Shown: positions 29,543-37,256 of the stretch, piece after piece
How positions within the stretch are numbered: position 1 is the first letter of the stretch
Layout: the number at the start of each line of letters is the position of its first letter
From: an uncultured Rhodobacterales bacterium
Lineage (GTDB): Bacteria > Pseudomonadota > Alphaproteobacteria > Rhodobacterales > Rhodobacteraceae
Reading direction: 5' to 3'
Length of the DNA: 64,000 nt
NCBI GenBank assembly: GCA_903873585.1
Contig: CAIQOV010000021.1
Location: 62,001 to 126,000 of the forward strand
Made by a program: the position numbers and the translations under genes
Notes under the pieces: model-generated
What the model was told of the DNA's origin: nothing
Databases searched by the model: none
Seen by the model: only the letters and a program-made list of their open reading frames with translations

Positions 29543-29937
29543 TAGGGTCTCCTCCCCGTTTGTAAATCGTTATTGGGCGATCCTATAACGTTATAGTTTT
29601 TTCAATCAAGCAATCTTTTCGCTTGCGGATGCGCTTTTTCGCGGCGTTGTATGCGCCTTACCAGAAGGTCAAGTCGCGCGCGGTTTGTGGAAAGAACGGT
29701 TGAAATCCCGATGCAGAACAAGTCAAATTTCTGCGCTGCAACATCCGGCAAGGCTCTCGCAAACGGGGGGCTTGGGGCTTGGTTTGGCACGCTTTGCGCC
29801 CATCGCAGAGCGAGGGTTGCTGCGCTGCGGCAAAGCGGAATGGCCAGCGATAGGGGTGCCGCTTTCTGCAAGCGCAAAGCGGTGCAGGGGCGCAGGCTGA
29901 TTCGCAACCAGCCCGCCTGTAGCGGGAGTGGGGCGCC
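29543..29937. other. 395-bp divergent regulatory gap
   Basis: Separates the sugar importer operon from the lacI-type gene. The left 60 bp hold a ribosome site and the palindromic operator. In the remaining ~330 bp I see no convincing gene, tRNA or repeat; open frames there are short and lack recognisable content. Confidence 0.6.
29583..29596. promoter_or_regulatory. LacI-family operator candidate
   Basis: CTATAACGTTATAG is a perfect 14-bp palindrome with the central CG step typical of LacI/PurR-family operators. It sits 41 bp before the binding protein start and about 340 bp before the divergent lacI-type gene. The AT-rich stretch around it (TATAAC, TTATAG) probably overlaps the promoter, so binding would block transcription. 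Confidence 0.7.
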
Positions 29938-30984
29938 ATGAGCGGCATCTCTTTACTGCCCCCTGATTCGGATCGCCCGACGCTGAAGACCATCGCCGCC
30001 GAAACCGGCCTTGCGATTGCCACGGTGTCGCGCGCGCTGAAAGATGCGCCAGACATTGGCGAAGACACCAAAAAGCGCGTGCGCGAAACCGCCGAGCGTT
30101 TGGGCTATCGCCCCAACCGCGCGGGCGTGCGCCTGCGCACGGGAAAGACCAATGTGATCGCCTTGGTTTTGTCGACCGAAGCGGATGTGATGAACCACAC
30201 CTCAAAACTCATCTATTCCATTGCCGAGGCGTTGCGCGGATCGGCCTATCATCTGGTGGTGATGCCGTTTTTTGGCGACCAAGACCCGATGGACCCGATT
30301 CGCTATATTGTGGAAACCGGCTCTGCTGATGGTGTGGTTCTGAACCAGACCCAGCCGAATGACCCGCGCGTGCGCTATTTGGCGCAACATACCTTGCCCT
30401 TCGCCACCCATGGCCGCACCGATATGGGCATCCCCCATCCCTATTTTGATTTCGACAACGAAGCCTATTCGCGCCTTGCGGTGCGCGAACTGGTCAAGCG
30501 CGGGCGCAAGAGGCTTTTGCTGATCCCCCCGCCCCGCTCGCATTCCTATGCAGGGCATATGATTGCGGGCTTTGTCGATGAGGCGGGCAAATGCGGTATC
30601 GGTTTTGAAGTGACAGGTCATATCAGCAGCGATTCTGCGGGGGGCGCGATCGAGGCGGCTGTGACCGACCGCATGGGGCAAGACCCGCGGATTGACGGCA
30701 TCGTTTGCGGTTCAACCACCGCCGCTATGGCCTCTGTCGCTGGGGCTGAAAACGCAGGCCTGCGGATCGGGCGCGACTTTGATCTGGTGGCAAAAGAGGC
30801 GATCAGCTTTTTGCACCGCTTTCGCCGCGAGATTTTGGTGGTAAAAGAAGATGTGGGCCATGCTGGAACCTTTATTGCCCAATCGCTCATGGCCGCGATT
30901 GAAAAGCGTTCGCCGGACCAAGGCCAGTATCTAGAACGTCCCACCCGCGCGGACGACGGCTTACCCAAGGGAGAGACCCTATGA
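29938..30984 (+). CDS. LacI-family transcriptional regulator of the sugar locus
   Basis: 348 residues. The N-terminal helix-turn-helix and hinge helix (LKTIAAETGLAIATVSRALKDAP, RLGYRPNRAGVRLRTGKT) are followed by a periplasmic-binding-protein-like effector domain (VMPFFGDQDP, DFDNEAYSRLAVRELVKRGRKRLLLI, DGIVCGSTTAAMA). It probably represses both arms of the locus until a sugar binds. The palindrome at 29583-29596 is its most likely site. GGAGTGGGG precedes the ATG. It overlaps the next gene by ATGA. Confidence 0.92.
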   Translation: MSGISLLPPDSDRPTLKTIAAETGLAIATVSRALKDAPDIGEDTKKRVRETAERLGYRPNRAGVRLRTGKTNVIALVLSTEADVMNHTSKLIYSIAEALRGSAYHLVVMPFFGDQDPMDPIRYIVETGSADGVVLNQTQPNDPRVRYLAQHTLPFATHGRTDMGIPHPYFDFDNEAYSRLAVRELVKRGRKRLLLIPPPRSHSYAGHMIAGFVDEAGKCGIGFEVTGHISSDSAGGAIEAAVTDRMGQDPRIDGIVCGSTTAAMASVAGAENAGLRIGRDFDLVAKEAISFLHRFRREILVVKEDVGHAGTFIAQSLMAAIEKRSPDQGQYLERPTRADDGLPKGETL

Positions 30985-32036
30985 AGACGATCAAAGGACC
31001 AGCTCTGTTTCTGGCGCAATTTGCAGGCGATGCCGCCCCGTTCAATTCGTGGGACAGCATCACCAAATGGGCCGCTGATTGCGGCTATGTCGGCGTGCAG
31101 GTGCCCAGCTGGGACGCAAGGCTGATCGATCTGGACAAGGCGGCGAGTTCCACGACCTATTGCGACGAGCTGAAGGGGGTCGCCGCTGCAAACGGCGTGC
31201 AGATCACCGAACTGTCGACCCATTTGCAAGGCCAGTTGGTCGCCGTGCATCCCGCCTATGACACCCAGTTTGACGGCTTCGCCGCCCCCGCTGTGCGCGG
31301 CAATCCCAAGGCGCGGGCCGAATGGGCGGTGGATCAGGTCAAAAAAGCCCTGACCGCCAGCCGCAATCTGGGCCTGACCGAACACGCCACCTTTTCGGGC
31401 GCTTTGGCTTGGCCCTACCTATACCCGTGGCCGCAGCGCCCTGCGGGTTTGGTTGAAGAGGCGTTTGACGAACTCGCCCGCCGCTGGCTGCCGCTTTTGA
31501 ACCATGCCGAAGACTGCGGTGTCGATGTGGCCTATGAAATCCACCCCGGCGAAGACCTGCATGACGGCGTGACGTTTGAGATGTTCTTAGACCGCGTCAA
31601 AGGCCACAAGCGGGCCAATATGCTGTATGATCCCAGCCATTATGTGCTGCAGTGCTTGGATTATTTAGACCATATCGACATCTATCACGAGCGGATCAAG
31701 ATGTTCCACGTCAAGGATGCCGAGTTCAATCCCACGGGCCGCCAAGGCGTGTACGGTGGGTTCCAATCATGGGTGAACCGCGCGGGGCGGTTCCGCTCTC
31801 CGGGCGATGGGCAGGTCGATTTTGGGTCGATCTTCTCCAAACTCACTCAGCATGATTTTTCGGGCTGGGCCGTGGTGGAATGGGAATGCTGCCTGAAACA
31901 CCCCGAAGATGGCGCGCGCGAGGGGGCGGATTTTGTCGCCGCCCATATCATTCGCGTGACCGAAAAAGCATTTGACGATTTCGCTGATGCGGGAACCGAC
32001 CGCGCCGCCAATCGCAAAATGCTGGGCTTGGGCTAA
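30981..32036 (+). CDS. TIM-barrel sugar isomerase/epimerase (second)
   Basis: 351 residues, xylose-isomerase-like barrel. It is longer than the minus-arm epimerase and not a close copy. Metal-site candidates: Glu in ITELSTHLQGQL, VAYEIHPGEDLHDG, LYDPSHYVLQ, KMFHVKDAEF and the terminal VVEWEC. Proteins of this type often accompany Gfo/Idh/MocA dehydrogenases in inositol or keto-sugar pathways. Start overlaps the lacI-type gene by 4 bases. A Gfo/Idh/MocA gene follows after 129 bp containing repeat copy D. Confidence 0.88.
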   Translation: MKTIKGPALFLAQFAGDAAPFNSWDSITKWAADCGYVGVQVPSWDARLIDLDKAASSTTYCDELKGVAAANGVQITELSTHLQGQLVAVHPAYDTQFDGFAAPAVRGNPKARAEWAVDQVKKALTASRNLGLTEHATFSGALAWPYLYPWPQRPAGLVEEAFDELARRWLPLLNHAEDCGVDVAYEIHPGEDLHDGVTFEMFLDRVKGHKRANMLYDPSHYVLQCLDYLDHIDIYHERIKMFHVKDAEFNPTGRQGVYGGFQSWVNRAGRFRSPGDGQVDFGSIFSKLTQHDFSGWAVVEWECCLKHPEDGAREGADFVAAHIIRVTEKAFDDFADAGTDRAANRKMLGLG

Positions 32037-32053
32037 ACGCCCGTCCAAACCAA

Positions 32054-32107
32054 AGCCGGGGGGCCAGCCCCCCGGACCCCCCGGGATATTTAGACAAGTA
32101 TGAAAGG
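32054..32107 (+). repeat. Dispersed GC-hairpin repeat, copy D
   Basis: Hairpin CCGGGGGGCCAGCCCCCCGG, then ACCCCCCGGGATATTTAG, then ACAAGTATGAAAGGG. It separates the epimerase and oxidoreductase genes and could lower read-through between them. Confidence 0.75.
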
Positions 32108-32165
32108 GAAAGCGGCGCAGTGCCTAGGCGCGGCGTTGGCCCCCAAACCTTAAAGGAGAGTTTTC

Positions 32166-33335
32166 ATGGCCATCACCGCTGCCCACGTGGCCCGCGCCCC
32201 TAGAATCCGCCTTGGCATGGTCGGCGGCGGGCGTGGGGCTTTTATTGGGGCTGTACACCGAATCGCTTCGCGTTTGGATGATCAGTATGAACTGGTCGCG
32301 GGCGCGTTTTCGTCTGACCCCGAAAAATCTGCCGCATCCGCCGCCGATCTGGGCGTGGCGCGCAGCTATGGGTCTTATGCCGAGATGGCGCAGAAAGAGG
32401 CGCGGCGCAAAGACGGGATCGAGGCTGTGGCCATCGTCACCCCCAACCATATGCACGCCCCTGTGGCGGTAGAATTCTTAAAGCGCGGCATTCATGTGAT
32501 CTGCGACAAACCGCTGACCGCGACCCTGCCCGAGGCGAAGAAGCTGGCCAAGACCGCCGAGGCCAGCGGCGTGGTCTTTGCGCTGACCCATAATTACACC
32601 GGCTACCCGATGATCCGCCAAGCGCGCGAGATGATCGCCGCAGGCGCTTTGGGCGATATTCGCTTGGTGAATGTGGAATACATCCAAGACTGGCTGGCCG
32701 AACCGATTGAAGCCACAGGCCAAAAGCAAGCCGATTGGCGCACAGACCCAGCGCGTTCGGGGGCGGGCGGGGCCACGGGCGACATCGGCACGCACGCATT
32801 CAACTTGGCCAATTTCGTCACAGGGCTGACGCTGCAAGAACTGTCCGCCGATCTGCAAAGCTTTGTCGCCGGTCGTCGGGTGGATGACAACGGCCATATC
32901 ATGATGCGCTACACTTCGGGCGCGCGGGGCACGTTGTGGTGCAGCCAAGTCGCCTCGGGCCAAGAAAACGGGCTGCGGTTGCGGATTTTTGGCACCAAAG
33001 GCGGGATCGAGTGGGAGCAAGAGAACCCCAACTACCTGTGGGTCGCGCCCTTGGGCCAACCCAAATACCGCCTGACACGCGGCGGCCCCGCCACGGGTGA
33101 GGCTGCGGCGCGCTTGACGCGCATTCCTTCGGGCCATCCGGAAGGCTATCTAGAGGGCTTCGCCAATATCTACGCCGAAGCCGCACGTGCCATTATTGCG
33201 CGGCGTGAGGGCATAGCGCTAGATAGCGCCGTTGTCTTTCCGGGGTTGAAAGAGGGGCTAGAGGGCGTGGCCTTTGTTGATGCCTGTGTGCGATCTTCCA
33301 AGCGCAACGGGGCTTGGGTGAGCTTGGCCTTGTAA
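32166..33335 (+). CDS. Gfo/Idh/MocA-family sugar oxidoreductase (second)
   Basis: 389 residues. NAD(P)-binding motif IRLGMVGGGRGAFIGAVHR at the N-terminus, VTPNHMHAPVAVEFLKRGIHVICDKPLT (catalytic Lys about 115), and TGDIGTHAFNLANFVTG with the typical His. It oxidises a sugar or cyclitol; the exact substrate is not evident. AAAGGAG lies 6 bases before the ATG. It is a member of the regulated plus-strand arm and parallels the minus-strand dehydrogenase. Confidence 0.9.
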   Translation: MAITAAHVARAPRIRLGMVGGGRGAFIGAVHRIASRLDDQYELVAGAFSSDPEKSAASAADLGVARSYGSYAEMAQKEARRKDGIEAVAIVTPNHMHAPVAVEFLKRGIHVICDKPLTATLPEAKKLAKTAEASGVVFALTHNYTGYPMIRQAREMIAAGALGDIRLVNVEYIQDWLAEPIEATGQKQADWRTDPARSGAGGATGDIGTHAFNLANFVTGLTLQELSADLQSFVAGRRVDDNGHIMMRYTSGARGTLWCSQVASGQENGLRLRIFGTKGGIEWEQENPNYLWVAPLGQPKYRLTRGGPATGEAAARLTRIPSGHPEGYLEGFANIYAEAARAIIARREGIALDSAVVFPGLKEGLEGVAFVDACVRSSKRNGAWVSLAL

Positions 33336-33357
33336 GGGTCTTGCGCGCCGGAAGATG

Positions 33358-34431
33358 TTATCCGGCGCGCAAACGCCCCCGTTCGCGTTGCAGCCAAAGG
33401 GCGGTTAAGATCAAAGGGGCGTTTGCCGCCTCGCCACTGGCGACCAGTTCCATCAGACGGTCAAAGCTGATCAGGTGGCCGCGAATATCCTCGGCCTCTT
33501 CGGCGAGGCCGAAGACACCGGCGCAGCCGTCGGGCAAAGCGGTGAGGGCGACGTAGGAATAAAGGAACTCTGTCTTGGCCCCCGGGCTTGGGTAATATTG
33601 GGCCACGGGGATCAGGTCTGTCAGGGTCAGGCCCGCTTCTTCCACCGCTTCGCGGCGTGCGGCCTGTTCGGGTGTCTCGAACGGGTCAACGCGGCCGGCA
33701 ATCGCCTCGATCTGCCAAGATTGCCCATCGCCGCGCGCAAAGGGGCCGGCGCGGATTTGTTCCACCACCAGCACCAGATCGCGCTTGGGGTCATAGGGCA
33801 GCACTGTCACAGCATCGCCCGAGACAAAGGCAGCACGCGTGGTGGGCGGGCTGAAACTGCCATCAAACCGCCGCCATGAGAGGTCATATTCCTCGACGGC
33901 AAAGAACTTCGCATAGGGCAAGCGCTGCGCTTGGGTCACGATGTCACCCGCACGGGTGGCGCGGCGCAGGTCGGTCGGAGCCAAAGCGCGCGCGCGCAGT
34001 TTTGATGCAGCGCGCACCAAGGCGGGCGACAGGCGGCGGGCAAGGGTGGCGGCATCGACTTGGCCTTGCAGCGGCAAGACATCCTCTAGATAGGCCAAGA
34101 TCACCGCCAGCACATCGGGCGCGGTGGCGGGCATAACGCCCCCGCCCTGCCCCAGATAGGTCGCCCCCGCCCCATCGGGCAGATCAGCCGCAACCATCCC
34201 CAAAGCGCGCAGGGCGAAATCAAGGCGGCTTTCTTGCGCGCCCGTCAGCTGCACCACAACGCCCGCCGCCGTTCCACCCACCGCGCAGACCGCCACAGGC
34301 CAAGGCCCTGCGTCGGCGGCGACCAACACCAGCCCCGCCACTTGCGCCGGTTTTACCTCAGGTTCGCCCAAGACAAGCCGCAGCACCGCAGGCTCTGCCG
34401 CAAGCCCCGCCAAAAACACGTGGCCCGCCAT
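33358..34431 (-). CDS. trgB: NUDIX hydrolase, TrgB-like (tellurite resistance/ADP-ribose type)
   Basis: 357 residues. The C-terminal half carries a complete NUDIX box, G-x5-E-x7-REAVEEAGL, starting at GRVDPFE, followed by YYPSPGAKTEFLYSYVA, typical of ADP-sugar pyrophosphatases. The N-terminal ~150 residues (HVFLAGLAAEPAVLRLVLG...) look like a gamma-glutamylcyclotransferase-type fold. This two-part layout recalls Rhodobacter TrgB. ATG 34431 is chosen because GGGGGA lies 4 bases upstream. It is the third gene of the phr-cfa-trgB unit, 29 bp after cfa. Confidence 0.8.
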   Translation of the reverse strand: MAGHVFLAGLAAEPAVLRLVLGEPEVKPAQVAGLVLVAADAGPWPVAVCAVGGTAAGVVVQLTGAQESRLDFALRALGMVAADLPDGAGATYLGQGGGVMPATAPDVLAVILAYLEDVLPLQGQVDAATLARRLSPALVRAASKLRARALAPTDLRRATRAGDIVTQAQRLPYAKFFAVEEYDLSWRRFDGSFSPPTTRAAFVSGDAVTVLPYDPKRDLVLVVEQIRAGPFARGDGQSWQIEAIAGRVDPFETPEQAARREAVEEAGLTLTDLIPVAQYYPSPGAKTEFLYSYVALTALPDGCAGVFGLAEEAEDIRGHLISFDRLMELVASGEAANAPLILTALWLQRERGRLRAG

Positions 34432-34460
34432 GCTATCCCCCACACTGCTGCGAAATCGCC

Positions 34461-35678
34461 TTACCCTGCCGCAGGCCGTGCGATGGTGATCTGCGTCACG
34501 TCACAATTGCCGCCCTCAAAAGCACCGGCACAAGAGGTCAGATAAAAGTTCCACATCAAGCGGAAGCGGTCATCAAAGCCCATCTTTTGCACATCCGCCC
34601 AGCGCGCGTTGAAGGTTTCATGCCAGCGGCGCAGGGTTTGGCTGTAGCTTTTGCCAAACTCAACCGAGCCTAGAACCTTCATCCCCGCCCGCTCAACCTC
34701 GCGCCGCAAGGCTGAGGGTGAGGGCAGCATACCACCCGGAAAGATGTATTTCTGGATAAAATCGACTGATTTGCGGTAGGTTTCCCAGCGGTGATCAGCA
34801 ATCGTGATGATCTGCAAGGTCGCCTTCTTGCCCGGATGCAGGCGGTTCAGCACGGTGTCGAAGTACACAGGCCAGAACTTTTCACCAACCGCTTCAAACA
34901 TCTCAATCGAGGCGATGCCGTCATAAACCCCCGTCTCGTCGCGGTAATCTTGCAGCTTGATGTCAACCTTATCCGACAGGCCCAAGCGCGCCATTCGCGC
35001 AACGGCATATTTGTGCTGCTCGGCACTGATGGTCAGGCAGGTCACTTTTAGCCCACGATGCTTTGCCGCATATTCGGCAAAACCACCCCACCCGCAGCCA
35101 ATTTCCAACACATGATCGCCCGGCTGCACGCCCATTTTATCAACCATCGAGGCGTATTTTTGCTCTTGCGCCTTTTCAAGGCTTTCTTGCCCGCTTTCAA
35201 ACAGGGCTGACGAATAGGTCATGCTTTCATCCAGCCACAAGCCATAGAAATCATTTCCCAAATCGTAGTGATAGCTGATGTTTTTCAGCGCCTGCTTTTT
35301 GGTGTTTGATTGCAGCCAAAAGCGAAACCGTTCATAGGCGCGCACCAAGGCCATGCCGGGAAAACCGTCATAGACCGCATCATTGTCCATCTGGATCAGG
35401 TCCATGAACCCCATCAGGTCGGGGGTTGACCACCAGCCATCCAGATAGGCATCGCAAAAGCCCAAATCGCCATCGCGGATCAAACGCGCGAACAAATCTG
35501 GGTTGTGAACGTCCAACATCACGGCAGGGCCGGGCTTTTTGCCTTCGGCGCGAAAGATGCGCCCATCGGGCAGGCGAAAATCCAATCGCCCGCGTCCCAT
35601 CTGCGAAATGGTCGCGAAGGCTTGGCCAAAATAGCGCGGCAGGCCCTTTTGGCCGGCGGTAGAGGTTAGAACCGTCAT
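34461..35678 (-). CDS. cfa: Cyclopropane-fatty-acyl-phospholipid synthase
   Basis: 405 residues. Methylates unsaturated acyl chains of membrane lipids using S-adenosylmethionine. SAM site VLEIGCGWGGFAEYAA, then VTCLTISAEQHKYA, IASIEMFEAVGEKFWPVYF, and QKYIFPGGMLPS. The N-terminal domain includes NPDLFARLIRDGDLGFCDAYLDGWW. ATG 35678 is chosen because GGGGGAAAT precedes it; an in-frame start 51 bases earlier nearly abuts phr. In R. sphaeroides a cfa gene belongs to the singlet-oxygen RpoE regulon together with phrA. Confidence 0.93.
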   Translation of the reverse strand: MTVLTSTAGQKGLPRYFGQAFATISQMGRGRLDFRLPDGRIFRAEGKKPGPAVMLDVHNPDLFARLIRDGDLGFCDAYLDGWWSTPDLMGFMDLIQMDNDAVYDGFPGMALVRAYERFRFWLQSNTKKQALKNISYHYDLGNDFYGLWLDESMTYSSALFESGQESLEKAQEQKYASMVDKMGVQPGDHVLEIGCGWGGFAEYAAKHRGLKVTCLTISAEQHKYAVARMARLGLSDKVDIKLQDYRDETGVYDGIASIEMFEAVGEKFWPVYFDTVLNRLHPGKKATLQIITIADHRWETYRKSVDFIQKYIFPGGMLPSPSALRREVERAGMKVLGSVEFGKSYSQTLRRWHETFNARWADVQKMGFDDRFRLMWNFYLTSCAGAFEGGNCDVTQITIARPAAG

Positions 35679-35729
35679 ATTTCCCCCGTCGAAGTCTTTT
35701 CGCCATGTTTCCAGAAGATTTGGCGACAC

Positions 35730-37142
35730 TCAAGCCTTTCGTTGCGCATAGGCCGCCAAGGCCCGCGCGCGGCCCTCTGCAAGGGGGATCAATGGCGCAG
35801 GATAGGGGCGTTTCGGGTCAAGCCGCCATGACAACGGCGCTGCGGCAAAGTACTCTAGCGCGGGTTTGGGCGGATGGGCTGACAGTTCTGCGACATAGCG
35901 CCGCCGATAGGTCTGGTCGGGGTCGAAATTCTGCGCCTGTGTGGCGGGGTTGAAGACGCGAAAATAGGGGGCGGCATCGGGGCCACTTCCTGCCACCCAT
36001 TGCCAGCCCATCGCATTCGCCGCAGGGTCCCAATCGGTCAGGCACTGGGCAAACCACGCTTGGCCCACGCGCCAATCGGTCAGCAAATGCTTGGTCAGAT
36101 AGGATGCTACGATCATGCGCGCGCGGTTGTGCATGGTGCCGGTGACAAACATCTGGCGCATCGCGGCATCGACCACCGGCTCTCCGGTTTGCCCACGCCG
36201 CCAGGCTTCGGCGTCAGAATTATCGCCGCGCCAGTCAAACCCCTCCCACTCGGGGCGCCAGTTGGTTTGGGCGATGTGCGGGGTGTGGTGCATCAAAGCC
36301 CAAGCAAACTCGCGCCAGACCAATTCTTTTAAGAAATGCTCCGCCCCCGCCGCCCCTTCGTGCAAGGCACGCTGGCCTGCGTGCCAAATCTGGCGCGGGC
36401 TGATTTCGCCGTAGGTCAGGTTCTCCGACAGGCCAGACGAAGCATCTTCGGCCATAAAATCGCGCCGCGCCTTGTAAGCGCCGACCTTGGTTTGGATAAA
36501 CCCCGCCAAACGGTCCAAAGCCGCAGCCTCTCCGACGTGCTGATATTGCCGCACCACCGCAGCCCCGCGCCGCATTCCAGCGCCCAAGTCCCAAGCGGCC
36601 AAATCGTCAGAGGCGGGCCAGACGTCAGGCGCAGGCAAAGCCTTGGGCGCAGGCAAAGGCGCATCGACGGGCAAGCCCTTCACGGCATTCCAATAGGGGG
36701 TGTAAACGCGGTAAAAGCCGCCCGCCCCCGTCATCACAGCGGCAGGTTCATGCAGCAAAAACCCCGCCCGTGATCCGCCGATCAGACCGCGCTCTTTGAC
36801 CATCGCCTTGACCGCCGCATCGCGCGGTATCGTGGCGGGGTCGTAACTGCGGCTCCACAGCACGCCCGCAGCCTGCGTTTCATCCAGCAGGGCAGCGATC
36901 ACCTCAACCGCGTTTCCACGCCGCAGGATGAAACGGCTGCCCATCGCAGCCAAGCTGGCCCCAAACGCCTCTACCGCCAAACCCCAGCGCCACAAGGCCG
37001 CAGCCCCCATGGCCAGCGTTTCGCTGTCAAGCACCACCACGGGCAAGACCGGATGCCCCGTAGCCAAAGCCTCGTGCAGGGCCGGATGATCCGACAGCCG
37101 AAAATCCCGCCGGAACCACACAATCATCGGTCGCTTGGCCAT
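35730..37142 (-). CDS. phr: Deoxyribodipyrimidine photolyase
   Basis: 470 residues. Light-driven repair of UV pyrimidine dimers. N-terminal photolyase domain (MIVWFRRDFRLSDHPALHEA, VLWSRSYDP). C-terminal FAD domain with SSGLSENLTYGEISPRQIW, LKELVWREFAW, GEPVVDAAMRQM, MHNRARMIVASYLTKHL, WQWVAGSGPDAAPYFRVFNP. The Trp-rich electron path appears intact. ATG 37142 has GGGGA 6 bases upstream. A sigma-E-like promoter lies 23-52 bp upstream, making this the first gene of the stress operon. Confidence 0.95.
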   Translation of the reverse strand: MAKRPMIVWFRRDFRLSDHPALHEALATGHPVLPVVVLDSETLAMGAAALWRWGLAVEAFGASLAAMGSRFILRRGNAVEVIAALLDETQAAGVLWSRSYDPATIPRDAAVKAMVKERGLIGGSRAGFLLHEPAAVMTGAGGFYRVYTPYWNAVKGLPVDAPLPAPKALPAPDVWPASDDLAAWDLGAGMRRGAAVVRQYQHVGEAAALDRLAGFIQTKVGAYKARRDFMAEDASSGLSENLTYGEISPRQIWHAGQRALHEGAAGAEHFLKELVWREFAWALMHHTPHIAQTNWRPEWEGFDWRGDNSDAEAWRRGQTGEPVVDAAMRQMFVTGTMHNRARMIVASYLTKHLLTDWRVGQAWFAQCLTDWDPAANAMGWQWVAGSGPDAAPYFRVFNPATQAQNFDPDQTYRRRYVAELSAHPPKPALEYFAAAPLSWRLDPKRPYPAPLIPLAEGRARALAAYAQRKA

Positions 37143-37164
37143 AACATCCCCCTGCCCCATCAAA

Positions 37165-37194
37165 GGCTTACGCCTAAGGCCCCGCCACAGATCA
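37165..37194 (-). promoter_or_regulatory. RpoE (ChrR-type) promoter candidate for phr-cfa-trgB
   Basis: On the minus strand, TGATCT (37194-37189) is separated by exactly 18 bases from TAAGCC (37170-37165). The group IV ECF sigma-E consensus known from R. sphaeroides is TGATCC-N18-TAAGA. Transcription would begin about 15 bases before the phr ATG. Confidence 0.65.
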
Positions 37195-37212
37195 CTTTCC
37201 CCTTCAGCTTGG

Positions 37213-37256
37213 CAGAAATACGCGCGGGAGGTGCGGGGGGCAGCAGGCCCCCCGCC
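37213..37256 (-). repeat. Degenerate GC-hairpin repeat, copy E
   Basis: On the minus strand: GGCGGGGGGCCTGCTGCCCC hairpin, then GCACCTCCCGCGCGTATTTC, a weakened version of the GGGATATTTG core with no recognisable tail. It directly follows the stop of the class V aminotransferase-like gene. Confidence 0.45.

Noticed and set aside
28283-29545. 420-codon plus-strand frame opposite the sugar-binding protein gene
   Set aside because: Antisense shadow; the minus strand has a signal peptide, ribosome site and family motifs.
29651-29941. 96-codon plus-strand frame in the lacI intergenic gap
   Set aside because: No ribosome site, no family resemblance, odd composition, and it runs into the lacI start.
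36844-37060. Search for insertion sequences, phage genes, CRISPR arrays or toxin-antitoxin pairs (none found here or elsewhere in the window)
   Set aside because: No transposase, integrase or Cas motifs and no regularly spaced repeats were seen; the only tandem array (52930-53034) has no spacers.
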